From Gammaproteobacteria bacterium (GTDB taxonomy: Bacteria; Pseudomonadota; Gammaproteobacteria; Pseudomonadales; Halieaceae), in contig JAUIMF010000009.1 of the NCBI GenBank assembly GCA_030433415.1, positions 1-64,000 on the forward strand: a DNA stretch of 64,000 nt, in the 5' to 3' direction. The notes below the pieces were generated by a model that ran no database searches, had not been told where the DNA came from, and saw only the letters and a list, made by a program, of their open reading frames with translations. Each line of letters begins with the position of its first letter. Positions within the stretch are counted from its first letter, which is position 1. The position numbers and the translations under genes are program-made. Below are positions 8,718 through 18,620 of the stretch, piece after piece.

Positions 8718-9794
8718 ATGAGCCGGGGACGCCGAACGACGCTGGGTGTGCGCGGTCTGCTGGGTCTACTATTGGCACTGACGCTCAGTGCATGCGGCAG
8801 CGATGGTAATGAAGCCACGCTCAACACCTACCTCACGCGTCTGGCACGGCCTTTGGGCACCAGCGCCACCCCGGTCGCGGCGCGTGTCGATGCACCGCCG
8901 CGCGCTGAAGCGCTGATGCTGAGCATTGCGTCGGACTCCCTCGATGGCCTGGATTTTCTGCGCCTGCGCGGCTGCGCCCTGCAGGCGACGGTGGCGCGCC
9001 GCAACAGCAGCCTGGGGCGCGTTGCGCCGCCGTCCCAGCGCCTGCTGCTCGAGTTGGCGTTTTTGCGCGAAGCGCCGCCGTGCATCGACAAGCTCGACAA
9101 CGACGGTGAACGGGAACTCGCGGGTCAGTTGCGCGAGGCGATTACCCGCAAAACGGCGCAACTGCCACGCCTGATCTTCAATGCCACGCTGGCCTCGATA
9201 GAGTTTCGCGACTTCTGGCGCAGTACGCGCCTACCCCCGGATTACCCCGCCAACACCAATAGCCTGGTGGTCACCGCTCTCGAACACATCGTCAGCGACA
9301 CCGAGCGCTGGCTGGCGGGTGACTACGCGGCCGACGAGCGGCGCTTTGAACTGGCCCTGAGCACCGTTGCTCAGGGCGATGGCGGCGAACTGCTGCGTGC
9401 CCTGCAGCTGCAGCACAATGCGCTTACTCAAGCGAATCGGTTGATCGAACAACGCCAGCCACAGGGGCCACTGTGCCGGGCCGAGCTGAAGCCCGATGCC
9501 GCCGACATCTTGCGCACCGTCGCTCGCAAGTATTTTGTGGGCGAAGTGCAACGGTGGTCCGCAAACCTCAGCCAGCGCTTTCACGCCCTGAACCCGCCTT
9601 TTACGACCCTGGAAAACACGCTGAGCGGGGTGCTGCCCCCGTCCTACCGGCAATGGCAGGTGGCGCGAAACCAACTGCTCAGCGAAGGCATGGATGCACC
9701 CGCTGCCCACGTCACCCAACTGCAGAACCTTCTCGGGTCCTGCTATGCCGAGTTCGGCCCCGAGGCATCCGCCCCCGGCAGAAAGCAGCCATGA
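8718..9794 (+). CDS. DUF3080-like lipoprotein
   Basis: 358-residue predicted lipoprotein: signal peptide with lipobox LSAC (C26), then a mostly helical domain. Features such as FLRLRGCALQATVARRNSSLG and the late PPSYRQWQ...LLGSC segment resemble the DUF3080 proteins of marine gammaproteobacteria; this family call is from memory of the pattern and is moderate. Function unknown. Its last 52 bp overlap the convergent carotenoid oxygenase gene. Confidence 0.8.
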   Translation: MSRGRRTTLGVRGLLGLLLALTLSACGSDGNEATLNTYLTRLARPLGTSATPVAARVDAPPRAEALMLSIASDSLDGLDFLRLRGCALQATVARRNSSLGRVAPPSQRLLLELAFLREAPPCIDKLDNDGERELAGQLREAITRKTAQLPRLIFNATLASIEFRDFWRSTRLPPDYPANTNSLVVTALEHIVSDTERWLAGDYAADERRFELALSTVAQGDGGELLRALQLQHNALTQANRLIEQRQPQGPLCRAELKPDAADILRTVARKYFVGEVQRWSANLSQRFHALNPPFTTLENTLSGVLPPSYRQWQVARNQLLSEGMDAPAAHVTQLQNLLGSCYAEFGPEASAPGRKQP

Positions 9795-11212
9795 AAGCCC
9801 AGGGGCGTCACGCGATCCATCTCGGCCCGCATCAGCGGTCCTGACGCCAGACGCTGCGCATCGAGCAGGGCGACGCCGGTGCGTCCGGCGCGGTAGTCCA
9901 GATAGCTGTGCACCAGGTAATTGTTGCCCTTGCCGGGAACAAACAGGGGCTCTTCGACCACCACCCCGTCGCCATAGTCAAAGCGGTCCTGCTTACCGGT
10001 CAGAGGATCTACGGCCACCACGGCGGACCCTAACGAGGATTCGGAGCGCTCCTGACCGGCGGACCCATAGAGCGTCTGTGCCCGAAAAGGCTGGCGCTGA
10101 TCAAAACCCGGGAACTCCATCACCACACCCAGTGGCTCCACCCGGGCTGCGCGCGCAGGCAGATCAATGGTGTAGCGCACCAGCTCGGCCCCCGTGTGAT
10201 ACGCACCGGATTGCTGTTGCGCCAGCAGGCGCATGCCATCGCTCATGATGCGTGCATCGGGATAGGCACAGCCGGTAAAGCTGATCTCGCGCCCCTGTTC
10301 CCAGCCGTTGCCAAAATGGAACACAAAGGTCGCTGGCACTTCGATGGTCGCCTGCAGCGAGAGATCGCTGCGATCAAACACCAGTAGCTGCGAGGGCTGG
10401 GAGGGATTCCAGCGCATGCGATCCACAAAGGTGTCGCCTGCTCCCAGCACCGCCGAGTTGTTCAGCGCGACCAGGTAACGCGGCGTGAGCACAAAGTCGT
10501 GCATATAGCCGGGAAACTCGAGCTGGTGCAGCCGCGCGTTGCGCAGCGTTCCATCCTTTGCCACGTGGTAGAGCACCAGCATCGGTCGCGCACCGAAAGG
10601 CACGGAACCGATGTTCCACAGGTCACCGTTGTCGTCGAAGTGCGGGTGCGCCGAAAACGGCACGCCCTTGAGCTCATCGCTCCAGTGTTTTACACCCAGC
10701 GTCTCGAGCGTCTGCGGATCAATGCGATGGGCGGACCCCGCCTCCCACAGCGCGAGCAGCTCGCCGTTCAGGGGCTGAATGCTGATATTGGCGACGTTGC
10801 CGTCTTCGTTACTGCGCGCGGGTAGCGCATCGGCGAAATGCGTGCCGGCACCGTCAAACAGAAATCGGCCCGCCCGCTCTTCCTGCTGCAGCTTGGCGGT
10901 GCGCACCAGGCGGCCCTGATGCGTGACGCCCTTTGGCCCGAACTCGTAGCACTGGATCATGCCGTCCGGATCAAACCAGTGCTGGTACCGCCGCCCGCCG
11001 CGCTCATACAGGGCGGGACCATTGCGGTACAAACGACCGGAGAAATCCTCGGGCACCGCACCCTGAACCTTCAGCGACAGGGGTGACAGATCACCGCTCA
11101 CCCCGTCGAAGCCGAGCTTCCAGGCGGGTGAACCCGCCGCCAGGGCCATGTGTGGCAGCGCCTGCAGCGCCGGGCACGCACCCAGCGCCTGGATGAATTC
11201 GCGGCGGTTCAT
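9743..11212 (-). CDS. Carotenoid oxygenase family protein, Tat-exported
   Basis: 489-residue non-heme iron dioxygenase of the RPE65/CCD family that cleaves carotenoids, apocarotenoids or stilbene-like substrates. The four iron-binding histidines can be placed at H189 (SAHPHFDDNG), H238 (GYMHDF), H299 (FVFHFGN) and H474 (GFHGCF). The N-terminus NRREFIQALGACPALQAL looks like a twin-arginine signal, so the enzyme is probably periplasmic. It starts 2 bp after the stop of the DUF2141 gene and forms an operon with it. Confidence 0.92.
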   Translation of the reverse strand: MNRREFIQALGACPALQALPHMALAAGSPAWKLGFDGVSGDLSPLSLKVQGAVPEDFSGRLYRNGPALYERGGRRYQHWFDPDGMIQCYEFGPKGVTHQGRLVRTAKLQQEERAGRFLFDGAGTHFADALPARSNEDGNVANISIQPLNGELLALWEAGSAHRIDPQTLETLGVKHWSDELKGVPFSAHPHFDDNGDLWNIGSVPFGARPMLVLYHVAKDGTLRNARLHQLEFPGYMHDFVLTPRYLVALNNSAVLGAGDTFVDRMRWNPSQPSQLLVFDRSDLSLQATIEVPATFVFHFGNGWEQGREISFTGCAYPDARIMSDGMRLLAQQQSGAYHTGAELVRYTIDLPARAARVEPLGVVMEFPGFDQRQPFRAQTLYGSAGQERSESSLGSAVVAVDPLTGKQDRFDYGDGVVVEEPLFVPGKGNNYLVHSYLDYRAGRTGVALLDAQRLASGPLMRAEMDRVTPLGFHGCFLPGADASGPNSA

Positions 11213-11214
11213 GG

Positions 11215-11628
11215 CTAACGTACCCGCACGTCGATGCGCGTGTCGGCCTGCACCTCAACCGCCGCATCATCGAAGTCTGGCGGACCAAAACGTCCGGCGT
11301 TATTCGAAAACCCATAACCTTCAGTCGGCAGGCCCACCATATTGGTGTCGAGCTCACCGTTCTGGTTGGCATCGTGGAACAGCTTTACCGCGTAATTGCC
11401 CGGCGGAAGATCGTGCAGCGTCACGGCCATTGCATCAGCCTGCACCCGAGAGCGACCGGCGACCACCGGGTTGCGATCCGCTGCATAATCTTCGGCGGAA
11501 TCAAACACGAGCCAGCGAAGCTCTCCCTGAACCGCTTCGATGTTCGAGACGGCCAGGGTGACATCGGCGGCTGCACCGGGCAGCGCATAAAGAGAAGAAA
11601 ACAACAGACCTGCAATCGTACGTTTCAT
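11215..11628 (-). CDS. DUF2141 domain secreted protein
   Basis: 137 residues: signal peptide (about 1-20) and a beta-sandwich DUF2141 domain with the family hallmarks LPPGNYAVKLFHDANQNGEL and EGYGFSNNA. Function unknown; such proteins are periplasmic or surface. It is the first gene of a two-gene operon with the carotenoid oxygenase, which suggests a shared periplasmic role. Confidence 0.88.
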   Translation of the reverse strand: MKRTIAGLLFSSLYALPGAAADVTLAVSNIEAVQGELRWLVFDSAEDYAADRNPVVAGRSRVQADAMAVTLHDLPPGNYAVKLFHDANQNGELDTNMVGLPTEGYGFSNNAGRFGPPDFDDAAVEVQADTRIDVRVR

Positions 11629-11775
11629 GGGGTATGCCCTTGTTGGCGTGTGGCTCAGGCATAGATTGCGGTAAACCCGGGCCCTGCACAGGTGCTACAA
11701 GTCATCGTGTGCGGCACGCCAAAACATGACTTTCGGCACCCTTTCAGCAACCCCATAAACCCGTAAGCTAGGCGC

Positions 11776-12882
11776 ATGACTTCTACCCGCCTCAGCGCCG
11801 ACCAGTACCTGCTCAATCTCTCGGGGCTGCTCGCCATCGCCCTCAGCGCCTGGATCTGCATTCCGTGGGCGCCGGTCAGTGGCAGCGTGCTCTATGGATT
11901 GTTCACCACCGCCTTTCTTATACAGTCCTTCGCCGAAGCGCTGGCGGTCCCCCGGCGCGTCGCCCAGCTGTGTGTGCTGTCCATGCTCCTGTTGTCCTTC
12001 GGCGCCCTCTACACCTTTGGTGACACCATCGTTCTGGTGCTGGCCGTGGTGATCATGGCCAGTGCGCCGCACCACTTCAGCGTGCGCGCTAGTTGGATCA
12101 TGATGGGTGTGGCAAGCGTGGTGTATGCCCTGATACTGCACCTGACCACGCCATCCCTTGCGAACCATCTGTACGGGTTTCTTACGCTGCTGGCACTGCA
12201 GGCCTTTGCCCTGACCTCGAGCCTGGCCAAGGTAAGAGAGATCGATACGCAACAGGCGCTGCTGCGCAGCAATAGCGAGTTGCGGGCCGCCCGCGCCGTC
12301 ATGGCGAGGCAGAGCAAGGCCGAAGAGCGCCTGCGCATCGCCGGCGATCTACATGACTCCATCGGTCACCGACTCACCGCCCTGCAACTGCAGCTCGAAG
12401 TACTCAACCACGAAGTACCCGAGACGAACCGCACCCAGGTACAGTCGTGCAAAGAACTGGCCAGGGACCTGCTTGAAGAAGTCCGCGCGATTGTGCGCAG
12501 CATGTCGCAGGAAAAAGGCGATGATCTGCGCGAGGCCATCGCCGAACTCCAGACCCTCACGCCAGGCGTCACGCTGCAGACCGATACGGATCTGCCCGAC
12601 TTCGGCCCGGAACTCGCCCATCAACTGGTTTTTTGTATTCAGGAGGCAGTCAGTAACGCCATCCGCCACGGCAATGCGAGTACCATCAAGATCCGCTGGA
12701 GCGCGCCGTGCCTGCTGATCAGCGATGACGGCAGCGGCCTGGGCAAACGCAATGGCGAGGGTTTTGGCCTGAACAACATCAACAAGCGCCTGGCGCCGTT
12801 CAGCGGCTCCGCCAGTCTGTCGGGTGACGCGGAAGCCGGCTGCACGCTGACGCTGGCGCTTCCCCAGGTGACCGCCGCATGA
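11776..12882 (+). CDS. NarL-type sensor histidine kinase (HisKA_3)
   Basis: 368-residue membrane kinase with about five hydrophobic segments in residues 12-150, a short coiled linker, the HisKA_3 dimerisation motif RIAGDLHDSIGHRLTALQ (H193), N-box CIQEAVSNAIRHG and G-box GSGLGKRNGEGFGL. No separate sensor domain, so the membrane part probably senses the signal. The stop overlaps the start of the response regulator by 4 bp (ATGA), so the two are translationally coupled. Confidence 0.93.
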   Translation: MTSTRLSADQYLLNLSGLLAIALSAWICIPWAPVSGSVLYGLFTTAFLIQSFAEALAVPRRVAQLCVLSMLLLSFGALYTFGDTIVLVLAVVIMASAPHHFSVRASWIMMGVASVVYALILHLTTPSLANHLYGFLTLLALQAFALTSSLAKVREIDTQQALLRSNSELRAARAVMARQSKAEERLRIAGDLHDSIGHRLTALQLQLEVLNHEVPETNRTQVQSCKELARDLLEEVRAIVRSMSQEKGDDLREAIAELQTLTPGVTLQTDTDLPDFGPELAHQLVFCIQEAVSNAIRHGNASTIKIRWSAPCLLISDDGSGLGKRNGEGFGLNNINKRLAPFSGSASLSGDAEAGCTLTLALPQVTAA

Positions 12883-13505
12883 TTCAGGTGGGACTGGTCG
12901 ATGACCAACTGCTGGTGCGCGAGGGCATCGCGCGACTCATTGAACTGTCGCAGCGCGCCACCGTGTGCTGGCAGCAAGAAAACGGTGAGCAGGCGCTGCA
13001 GCAGTTGGACAAATCGCCGGTGGACATACTCGTCTGCGACATCCGCATGCCCTCGATGGATGGCATAACGCTCACCAAGCGCCTGCGCGCCCGCGGCAGT
13101 GCTCAGCCCATTCTGATGCTCACGACCTTTGACGATCACCAGCTGTTTCTGGATGCGCTGGCGGCGGGTGCCAACGGCTTTTTGCTCAAGGACGTATCGC
13201 TGGAGAAGCTCATTGAGGCCATCGAAACCGTCGCGCAGGGCGGCTTCGTTGCCGAACCCCGGCTGGTATCCCAGGTCAGCACCGGCATAGAGGATGCGCC
13301 GCCCGTAAGCACGGACCTGCTAAGCCCCAAGGAGCGCGAAGTGCTGCGCCTGGTCGCCGGCGGCCTGTCCAATCGCGAGATTGCCGACGTCATCCACCTG
13401 GCAGAAGGTACGGTGAAGAACCACGTGTCGCAGATTCTCGCCAAGCTCAATTGCCGGGACCGGACCCAGGCGGTGCTTTACGCCATTCACTGGAAGCTGA
13501 TTTGA
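12879..13505 (+). CDS. NarL/LuxR-family response regulator
   Basis: 208 residues: receiver domain with phosphoacceptor D54 (ILVCDIRMPSMDG) and K in FLLKDV, then a LuxR helix-turn-helix (about 145-205) with LSPKEREVLRLVAGGLSNREIA and GTVKNHVSQIL. Partner of the kinase upstream. Its targets may include the divergent carotenoid oxygenase operon; this is inference from position. Confidence 0.94.
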   Translation: MIQVGLVDDQLLVREGIARLIELSQRATVCWQQENGEQALQQLDKSPVDILVCDIRMPSMDGITLTKRLRARGSAQPILMLTTFDDHQLFLDALAAGANGFLLKDVSLEKLIEAIETVAQGGFVAEPRLVSQVSTGIEDAPPVSTDLLSPKEREVLRLVAGGLSNREIADVIHLAEGTVKNHVSQILAKLNCRDRTQAVLYAIHWKLI

Positions 13506-13600
13506 GCGCGCTGATCGGGTTGTTCGCAGTCACCGGGCGCCGCCTAAAACAGATGAAGTTCGCGGCCCAACGCTGTTAAACTGCGCGCCGCCCGATTATC

Positions 13601-13738
13601 GAGCAATGCAATGCATTGCGACCCCGAGCCGATCAGCGAGGGCCGGGCTTGCGGACCTTAGTCCGCAAGGAGCGCTGCAAGCGCTCTAGCCAGCGCGATG
13701 CTGGTACAATTTCAGAATTCCGCCCGTAGCTCAGCTGG
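13601..13738 (+). repeat. First copy of a 138-bp tRNA-leader repeat
   Basis: Identical to 13781-13918 except for one base (13612 T, 13792 C); period exactly 180 bp. It holds four consecutive small hairpins, a TACAAT box and the first 19 nt of the tRNA-Arg gene (13720-13738), after which the sequence diverges into GCTGATTGC, which starts another dyad with GCAATCAG. The broken tRNA piece cannot make a tRNA. Confidence 0.93.
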
Positions 13739-13780
13739 GCTGATTGCACCGCAATCAGCGACCGAGCAGGCGAGGGATGC

Positions 13781-13976
<196 letters not shown>

Positions 13977-13990
13977 CTCACAATGGGTAC

Positions 13991-15091
13991 CTATGTGTCC
14001 GAAAGCTCATCCGAAACTTTCTCCAAGAACGGCACCAACCGATACCCATCAATCACTCGCTGCGACGGCCGGTAGTGTCGCACCGTGACGTTAAACACCC
14101 CCGACGCATTCTCGATGGGAATCCGGTTTGGCGCGCCCGCCGCACACCCAAGACTCACGGTATAGGTTCCATCCGCATTCGTCGTGGCAAGGTCACTGTT
14201 CACGTTGGCGATGTCGTTGAACATGAAACCCTGCCGGTCGTACACGGTGAAAGACCAGAAGGCGTCATTCCCCGGGTCTTCAAACGTCGCCTGATAGCAG
14301 CCCTCGGCGGGCTGGTTCGGAGAGAGTTCATAGATGTTGTCACGCACCTGCGCGCCGCCCCAACCGGCGGCTGAAGCAACCTGGTGAATCTCTGGCGTAA
14401 AGTACGCTCGCGATTCATCCGTGGGCGCGGTGAACATACCCATAGACAACGCCTTTGGCCCGGCGGTTTTGAGTAACTCCATACGTTTGGCCTTGAGCGC
14501 CTTCTCTACCGCTACAAACGACTCTCGCTGCACGGGTTCGGCCGAGAACAACGTGTTGCTGCCAGCATCGATACGCATAGACGCCTGGTAGTGCTGCGCC
14601 TCTTGCGGTGAAAAGGTCGCGTCGAGGCGAACGATCACGTACACGTGTGACCCCGTATGCGTCGCCAGCTGGTAGGTACCGCCACCGTAAGACATGGGCT
14701 GCGTACGGTGATCCTCGGTAACAGGCTGCATCGACAGGTACTTGCCCTCAGGAACAGGTGGCAACGTGATCGTAGCGCCCTGCGATACGTCCACCACCAC
14801 CGAGGAATAGTACGAGTCGCGATTCATCCGCACCACAGGCTGGTCATCGGTTGGTGTGAGCTGGGGACGGTGTACAAAACGGTTTGTACCCCCGGCCAGG
14901 GTCTGGGTATTGATCATCTGGCGAGCGGTTTCGGCACGGGGATACGCAGCGGCCGTGACGACCTCACCCGATGCTGAAAAGTACGCGGCGGGCGACGTTA
15001 CGGGTTCTGCCTGCAGCGTCCACGAACCTGCCAACAGAACAACACCGATAAAACCGCGACGGGTGACTGGCAACGATCTGGGAATAGGCAT
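13991..15091 (-). CDS. DUF1254/DUF1214 domain protein, Tat signal
   Basis: 366 residues. N-terminus TRRGFIGVVLLAGSWTLQA is a twin-arginine-type signal. The first half (about 50-180) matches DUF1254 style, the C-terminal part (DAFWSFTVYDRQGFMFND ... NADGTYTVSLGC) matches DUF1214. Proteins of this architecture are periplasmic and of unknown biochemistry. It stands alone, 56 bp from the penicillin acylase gene on the same strand. Confidence 0.85.
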   Translation of the reverse strand: MPIPRSLPVTRRGFIGVVLLAGSWTLQAEPVTSPAAYFSASGEVVTAAAYPRAETARQMINTQTLAGGTNRFVHRPQLTPTDDQPVVRMNRDSYYSSVVVDVSQGATITLPPVPEGKYLSMQPVTEDHRTQPMSYGGGTYQLATHTGSHVYVIVRLDATFSPQEAQHYQASMRIDAGSNTLFSAEPVQRESFVAVEKALKAKRMELLKTAGPKALSMGMFTAPTDESRAYFTPEIHQVASAAGWGGAQVRDNIYELSPNQPAEGCYQATFEDPGNDAFWSFTVYDRQGFMFNDIANVNSDLATTNADGTYTVSLGCAAGAPNRIPIENASGVFNVTVRHYRPSQRVIDGYRLVPFLEKVSDELSDT

Positions 15092-15147
15092 TCTGTGTTT
15101 CTCCTTTCGTAGCTAAAAGCTGGTCTCTGCCGAGGACCTGGGTCGTC

Positions 15148-17574
15148 CTAATCCACTTCGGGCAGAAGCCTAAGCGTGTGCTGGGCATGGGCAGCGATCG
15201 CCTCGTCGCTGAACCACCAATGGCTGATAGAGTCCTCGCGCTGCCACAGCTGCGTCTGATCATTCAAATGGGGATTGAAGGTTCGACCCACCACACCTCC
15301 GGGCAATACGGCCCGCACCTTGTCCGGGTCGTTAAGATCGGCGGTCATGCGCAGCGATGCAAACCACTTGGTATTGAAGGGATCGTCCGGGGTATAGAGT
15401 GCCCGCAGCAGCGTCTCGCCAGAACCCGACATGGCGACGCTGCGATTGCCGGTCAGTCGCCCTATCCAGCCGCTTTGCCGCAGGGGGCCGGTAAAGTGAA
15501 TCCGGTGGACCTCGCCCCAGCGCCACGACGCCCGATCCGCACCATAAACTTTGGTGAGTCGCTCTAACGCCGCCACGCCGGCGCGGCGGATGAGCGTGGG
15601 TAGATCTTCAATCACGTCGGTACGCCTGTCGTCGAACCAGGGCGACTCTCCAGATTGCAGCATCGCATCAAAGCGCTGCTGCCAGACGTACCAGTTGGAC
15701 AGATAGGCAGCGGTCGCCTCCTCACCCAATTCATCTTCAAAGGTGGCCCACGCCAGTTGCCGGATCAACTCCTGGAACAGTGTGGGCGCCAGCAAACGCT
15801 CGTCATCGTGATGATTCCAGGACGCGAGTACATCGCCGACCTCCACCAGGTCAGTGTCATCCGCGCTTTGCAGGGCCTGCGCCAGAATAGGCGCGATATC
15901 CCGGGCAAACAGGTTGAGGTCGTCGTACTGCGCCGCCCAGACGTCCTCTGCCGACACCTGCGGCGCAGCCAGCAGCTCACCGATGCGTCGATACCGGTAA
16001 TTGGGCGATGCGTAGCTGGTGTACACCCAGGGGTAATCCGCCGGCGCGGTCATATGGTTCGCGGTACCGGTCCATCCCCGCGCCGGATCGACTTCGCCGG
16101 GCATCTCGCCCGCGGGAATACGACCACCCCAGTTGTCCACACCATCGGTCACCGCAAAGGGCGCCATACCATTGCCGCGCAGGCGAATGGGCGCGGCTCC
16201 GCTGGCGCGGCGACCGATGCGACCATGGGTATCGCCCACCACAAAGTTCAGCGATACAAAGCTGATATGCTCCACCGCGGCGAGGGCTTCGTCAACCGAC
16301 GTCGCCCGCATCAGGGCATCTACGCCAAGTTCGTCGCCCATAAACTCCGCCGCCGCCCAGCGCATCGACAGCACCGCACCGTGGCCAGCATCGGGGTGAT
16401 GGTCGGTGATGACCGGACCCCGATTGGTGAAGCGAATTTCCAGCACCTCCTCTCGAAAGCCACTCTCGGCGTCGCTGTCCTTGATACGCAGGCGTTCTGT
16501 GATCACGCGGAACGGCAATGACACCTCACCTTCGAGATAGTGATTGGGGTTTTGCGGATCCAGCGTCTCGACATACAGATCGATAGCGTCGGCATAGGCG
16601 TTCGTCACGCCAAAGGCAATGTGCTCATTGCGACCGGTAGTGATACCGGGCAATCCGATGCTCACGCCCAGGGCACGCAACTCCGGTGTGAAAATGCCAA
16701 CGGGGTGCCAGGGCCCGGGCAGGGCTCGACTGTCCAGGTGCGGATCATTGGTCACGACCGCGGCGGTCGCAACCGCCTTGGCTCCGCTGATCGCCCAGTT
16801 GTTGCTGCCACCCACGCCCATCTGTCGCCAGCCCTTGTGGGTCCAATCGCTCAGAGGCGCCGTCTGCGCAATTGTCCCTACGGGCAGCTCAGCTTGCGTT
16901 GCAAGAGTCTGGTTATCGTCCGGATTGATGGTCAGCGGGGCAATCTCGGCAAAGGCGTCGGGGCCGATCGCCTGAATAACTTCGTGGGCGACCAACTCGG
17001 CATCAAAGTTCGCCGCGCTGCCCCAGCCCATGTAGAAGGCGATAGCGAGCAGTTGGGCTTCGGTCCAGGGTTCGGGCACGATGCCCGCTAGGGCGAACTC
17101 CAGCGGGTGGGTGTCACTGCGAGTTGCGACGTAGGCATTCAATCCTTCGAGAAACACCGAGAGCTGCCTGCGCGCCGAGGCAGACAGCACGTCGAGTTGC
17201 TGCTCTGCCAGACGATAAAACCCGATGGTGCGCGCCTCGCGATCCAGATTGAGGATCACATCATCGCTGCCGGCGCCAAAGACCTCGGCGAGTCGTCCAC
17301 TGGCGGCCCTGCGCGCAGCCTCCAGTTGAAACAGGCGATCCTGGCCCATCACGAAACCCTGCACCCGCAGGGCGTCGTCCAGGGACTCGGCGTAGATATA
17401 GGGCACGCCTGCGGCGTCGCGAACCACGCGAGCCGGCGCATCGAGCACAGCCAGCTCCAGCTCTCCGTTTGTTTTGCGATCGGTAAGATGAGGGAGCCCG
17501 ATCCAGGTCAATCCGGCCAGCGCCGCAAAACAAAATCCAAGCACCAACACGTAGCGAAGAAGCGTCGACATCAA
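15148..17574 (-). CDS. Penicillin acylase family N-terminal-nucleophile amidohydrolase
   Basis: 808-residue precursor; family members self-cleave into alpha and beta chains and hydrolyse amide bonds of penicillins, acyl-homoserine lactones or other N-acyl compounds. Seen: an N-terminal membrane/signal segment (about 5-28), alpha region with RDAAGVPYIYAESLDDAL and QDRLFQLEAARRAASGRLAE, and the cleavage site GGSNNWAISG with S257 as the predicted beta-chain nucleophile. Length is typical. Substrate unknown; quorum-signal degradation is possible but not shown. Divergent from the haloalkane dehalogenase across 133 bp. Confidence 0.92.
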   Translation of the reverse strand: MMSTLLRYVLVLGFCFAALAGLTWIGLPHLTDRKTNGELELAVLDAPARVVRDAAGVPYIYAESLDDALRVQGFVMGQDRLFQLEAARRAASGRLAEVFGAGSDDVILNLDREARTIGFYRLAEQQLDVLSASARRQLSVFLEGLNAYVATRSDTHPLEFALAGIVPEPWTEAQLLAIAFYMGWGSAANFDAELVAHEVIQAIGPDAFAEIAPLTINPDDNQTLATQAELPVGTIAQTAPLSDWTHKGWRQMGVGGSNNWAISGAKAVATAAVVTNDPHLDSRALPGPWHPVGIFTPELRALGVSIGLPGITTGRNEHIAFGVTNAYADAIDLYVETLDPQNPNHYLEGEVSLPFRVITERLRIKDSDAESGFREEVLEIRFTNRGPVITDHHPDAGHGAVLSMRWAAAEFMGDELGVDALMRATSVDEALAAVEHISFVSLNFVVGDTHGRIGRRASGAAPIRLRGNGMAPFAVTDGVDNWGGRIPAGEMPGEVDPARGWTGTANHMTAPADYPWVYTSYASPNYRYRRIGELLAAPQVSAEDVWAAQYDDLNLFARDIAPILAQALQSADDTDLVEVGDVLASWNHHDDERLLAPTLFQELIRQLAWATFEDELGEEATAAYLSNWYVWQQRFDAMLQSGESPWFDDRRTDVIEDLPTLIRRAGVAALERLTKVYGADRASWRWGEVHRIHFTGPLRQSGWIGRLTGNRSVAMSGSGETLLRALYTPDDPFNTKWFASLRMTADLNDPDKVRAVLPGGVVGRTFNPHLNDQTQLWQREDSISHWWFSDEAIAAHAQHTLRLLPEVD

Positions 17575-17707
17575 GGGTCCCCTGTCAGTGTTGCCGTTTT
17601 ATCGTTTATGGTTACAGCACGTTGCCGTCTCGCAGACGATCGCCATGGTACGCGATTTCGCGAGCGAGCCGCTTTGATAAAACAACAAACACCGCAAGGA
17701 CACCGCC

Positions 17708-18613
17708 ATGCCGATTTCTACCCAACGCACCCCGGATGAGCGCTTTGACAACCTGCCCGGCTACGCTTTTGCGCCCCATTACATCGAGAACCTGCCGGGC
17801 TACGAGGGCCTGCGGGTGCACTACCTGGATGAGGGCGAAGCCGATAGCGACCACGTGTTTTTATGCCTGCACGGGCAACCGACCTGGAGCTACCTGTACC
17901 GCAAGATGATCCCAGTGTTCACCGCCAGCGGCGGTCGAGTGATCGCCCCGGACCTGCTTGGCTTTGGCAAGAGTGACAAACCCACAGAGGATTCGGTCTA
18001 CACCTTCAATTTTCACCGCGACATGCTGGTCGCCTTTATCGAACACCTGGATCTGCGCAACATCACCCTGGTCTGCCAGGACTGGGGCGGCATTCTGGGG
18101 CTGACGATTCCACCCGCGATGCCCGAGCGATTCTCGCGCCTCATCGTCATGAATACGGGTTTGCCGATTGGCGAGCCCATCAGTGAGGGTTTCGCTGCAT
18201 GGAAGGCTTTTAATGCCTCGCAGCCCGATATGGACGTCGCCGGCCTGATGCAACGCGCCGTTGCCGGCATCAGCGAAGCCGAAGCAGCCGCCTATGGCGC
18301 ACCCTACCCCGACGCCAGCTTCAAGGGCGGTGTACGCCGCTTTCCGGAGCTGGTTATGGTCGAACCCGGCATGGAGGGCATTGAGCACGCGGTGCGGGCG
18401 CGGGCGTTCTGGTCAACGGAGTGGTCAGGTCAGAGCTTTATGGGTATTGGCGTGCAGGACCCGGTACTTGGCCCGCCCATCATGCACGCGCTGCGTGAAC
18501 AGATACGCGGTTGCCCACAGCCGTTGGAGGTCGCCGAGGCCGGGCACTTTGTGCAAGAACACGGTGAGCAGATTGCTGAGGCGGCGCTGAGCCACTTTGC
18601 CCGCGCCACCTAA
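17708..18613 (+). CDS. Haloalkane dehalogenase, HLD-I type
   Basis: 301-residue alpha/beta hydrolase that hydrolyses carbon-halogen bonds of haloalkanes. Seen: oxyanion HGQPTW at 55-60, nucleophile elbow CQDWGG with D125 and halide-binding W126, second halide Trp W165 (FAAWKAF), acid D251 after the lid (GVQDPVLG) and base H280 (EAGHFVQEHG). The acid after strand 7 and two Trp halide ligands fit subfamily I (DhlA/DhmA-like). The Asp nucleophile excludes an ordinary serine esterase. Confidence 0.92.
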   Translation: MPISTQRTPDERFDNLPGYAFAPHYIENLPGYEGLRVHYLDEGEADSDHVFLCLHGQPTWSYLYRKMIPVFTASGGRVIAPDLLGFGKSDKPTEDSVYTFNFHRDMLVAFIEHLDLRNITLVCQDWGGILGLTIPPAMPERFSRLIVMNTGLPIGEPISEGFAAWKAFNASQPDMDVAGLMQRAVAGISEAEAAAYGAPYPDASFKGGVRRFPELVMVEPGMEGIEHAVRARAFWSTEWSGQSFMGIGVQDPVLGPPIMHALREQIRGCPQPLEVAEAGHFVQEHGEQIAEAALSHFARAT

Positions 18614-18620
18614 TCGTAAC

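Noticed and set aside
13588-13594. Third tRNA-Arg start (CCGCCCG) upstream of the first repeat
   Set aside because: Only seven bases match, which is too short to call a gene fragment; mentioned only as context.
15655-16521. 288-residue open frame antisense to the penicillin acylase gene
   Set aside because: It lies entirely within a well-supported gene; codon bias of GC-rich DNA commonly opens antisense frames, and no domain is recognisable.
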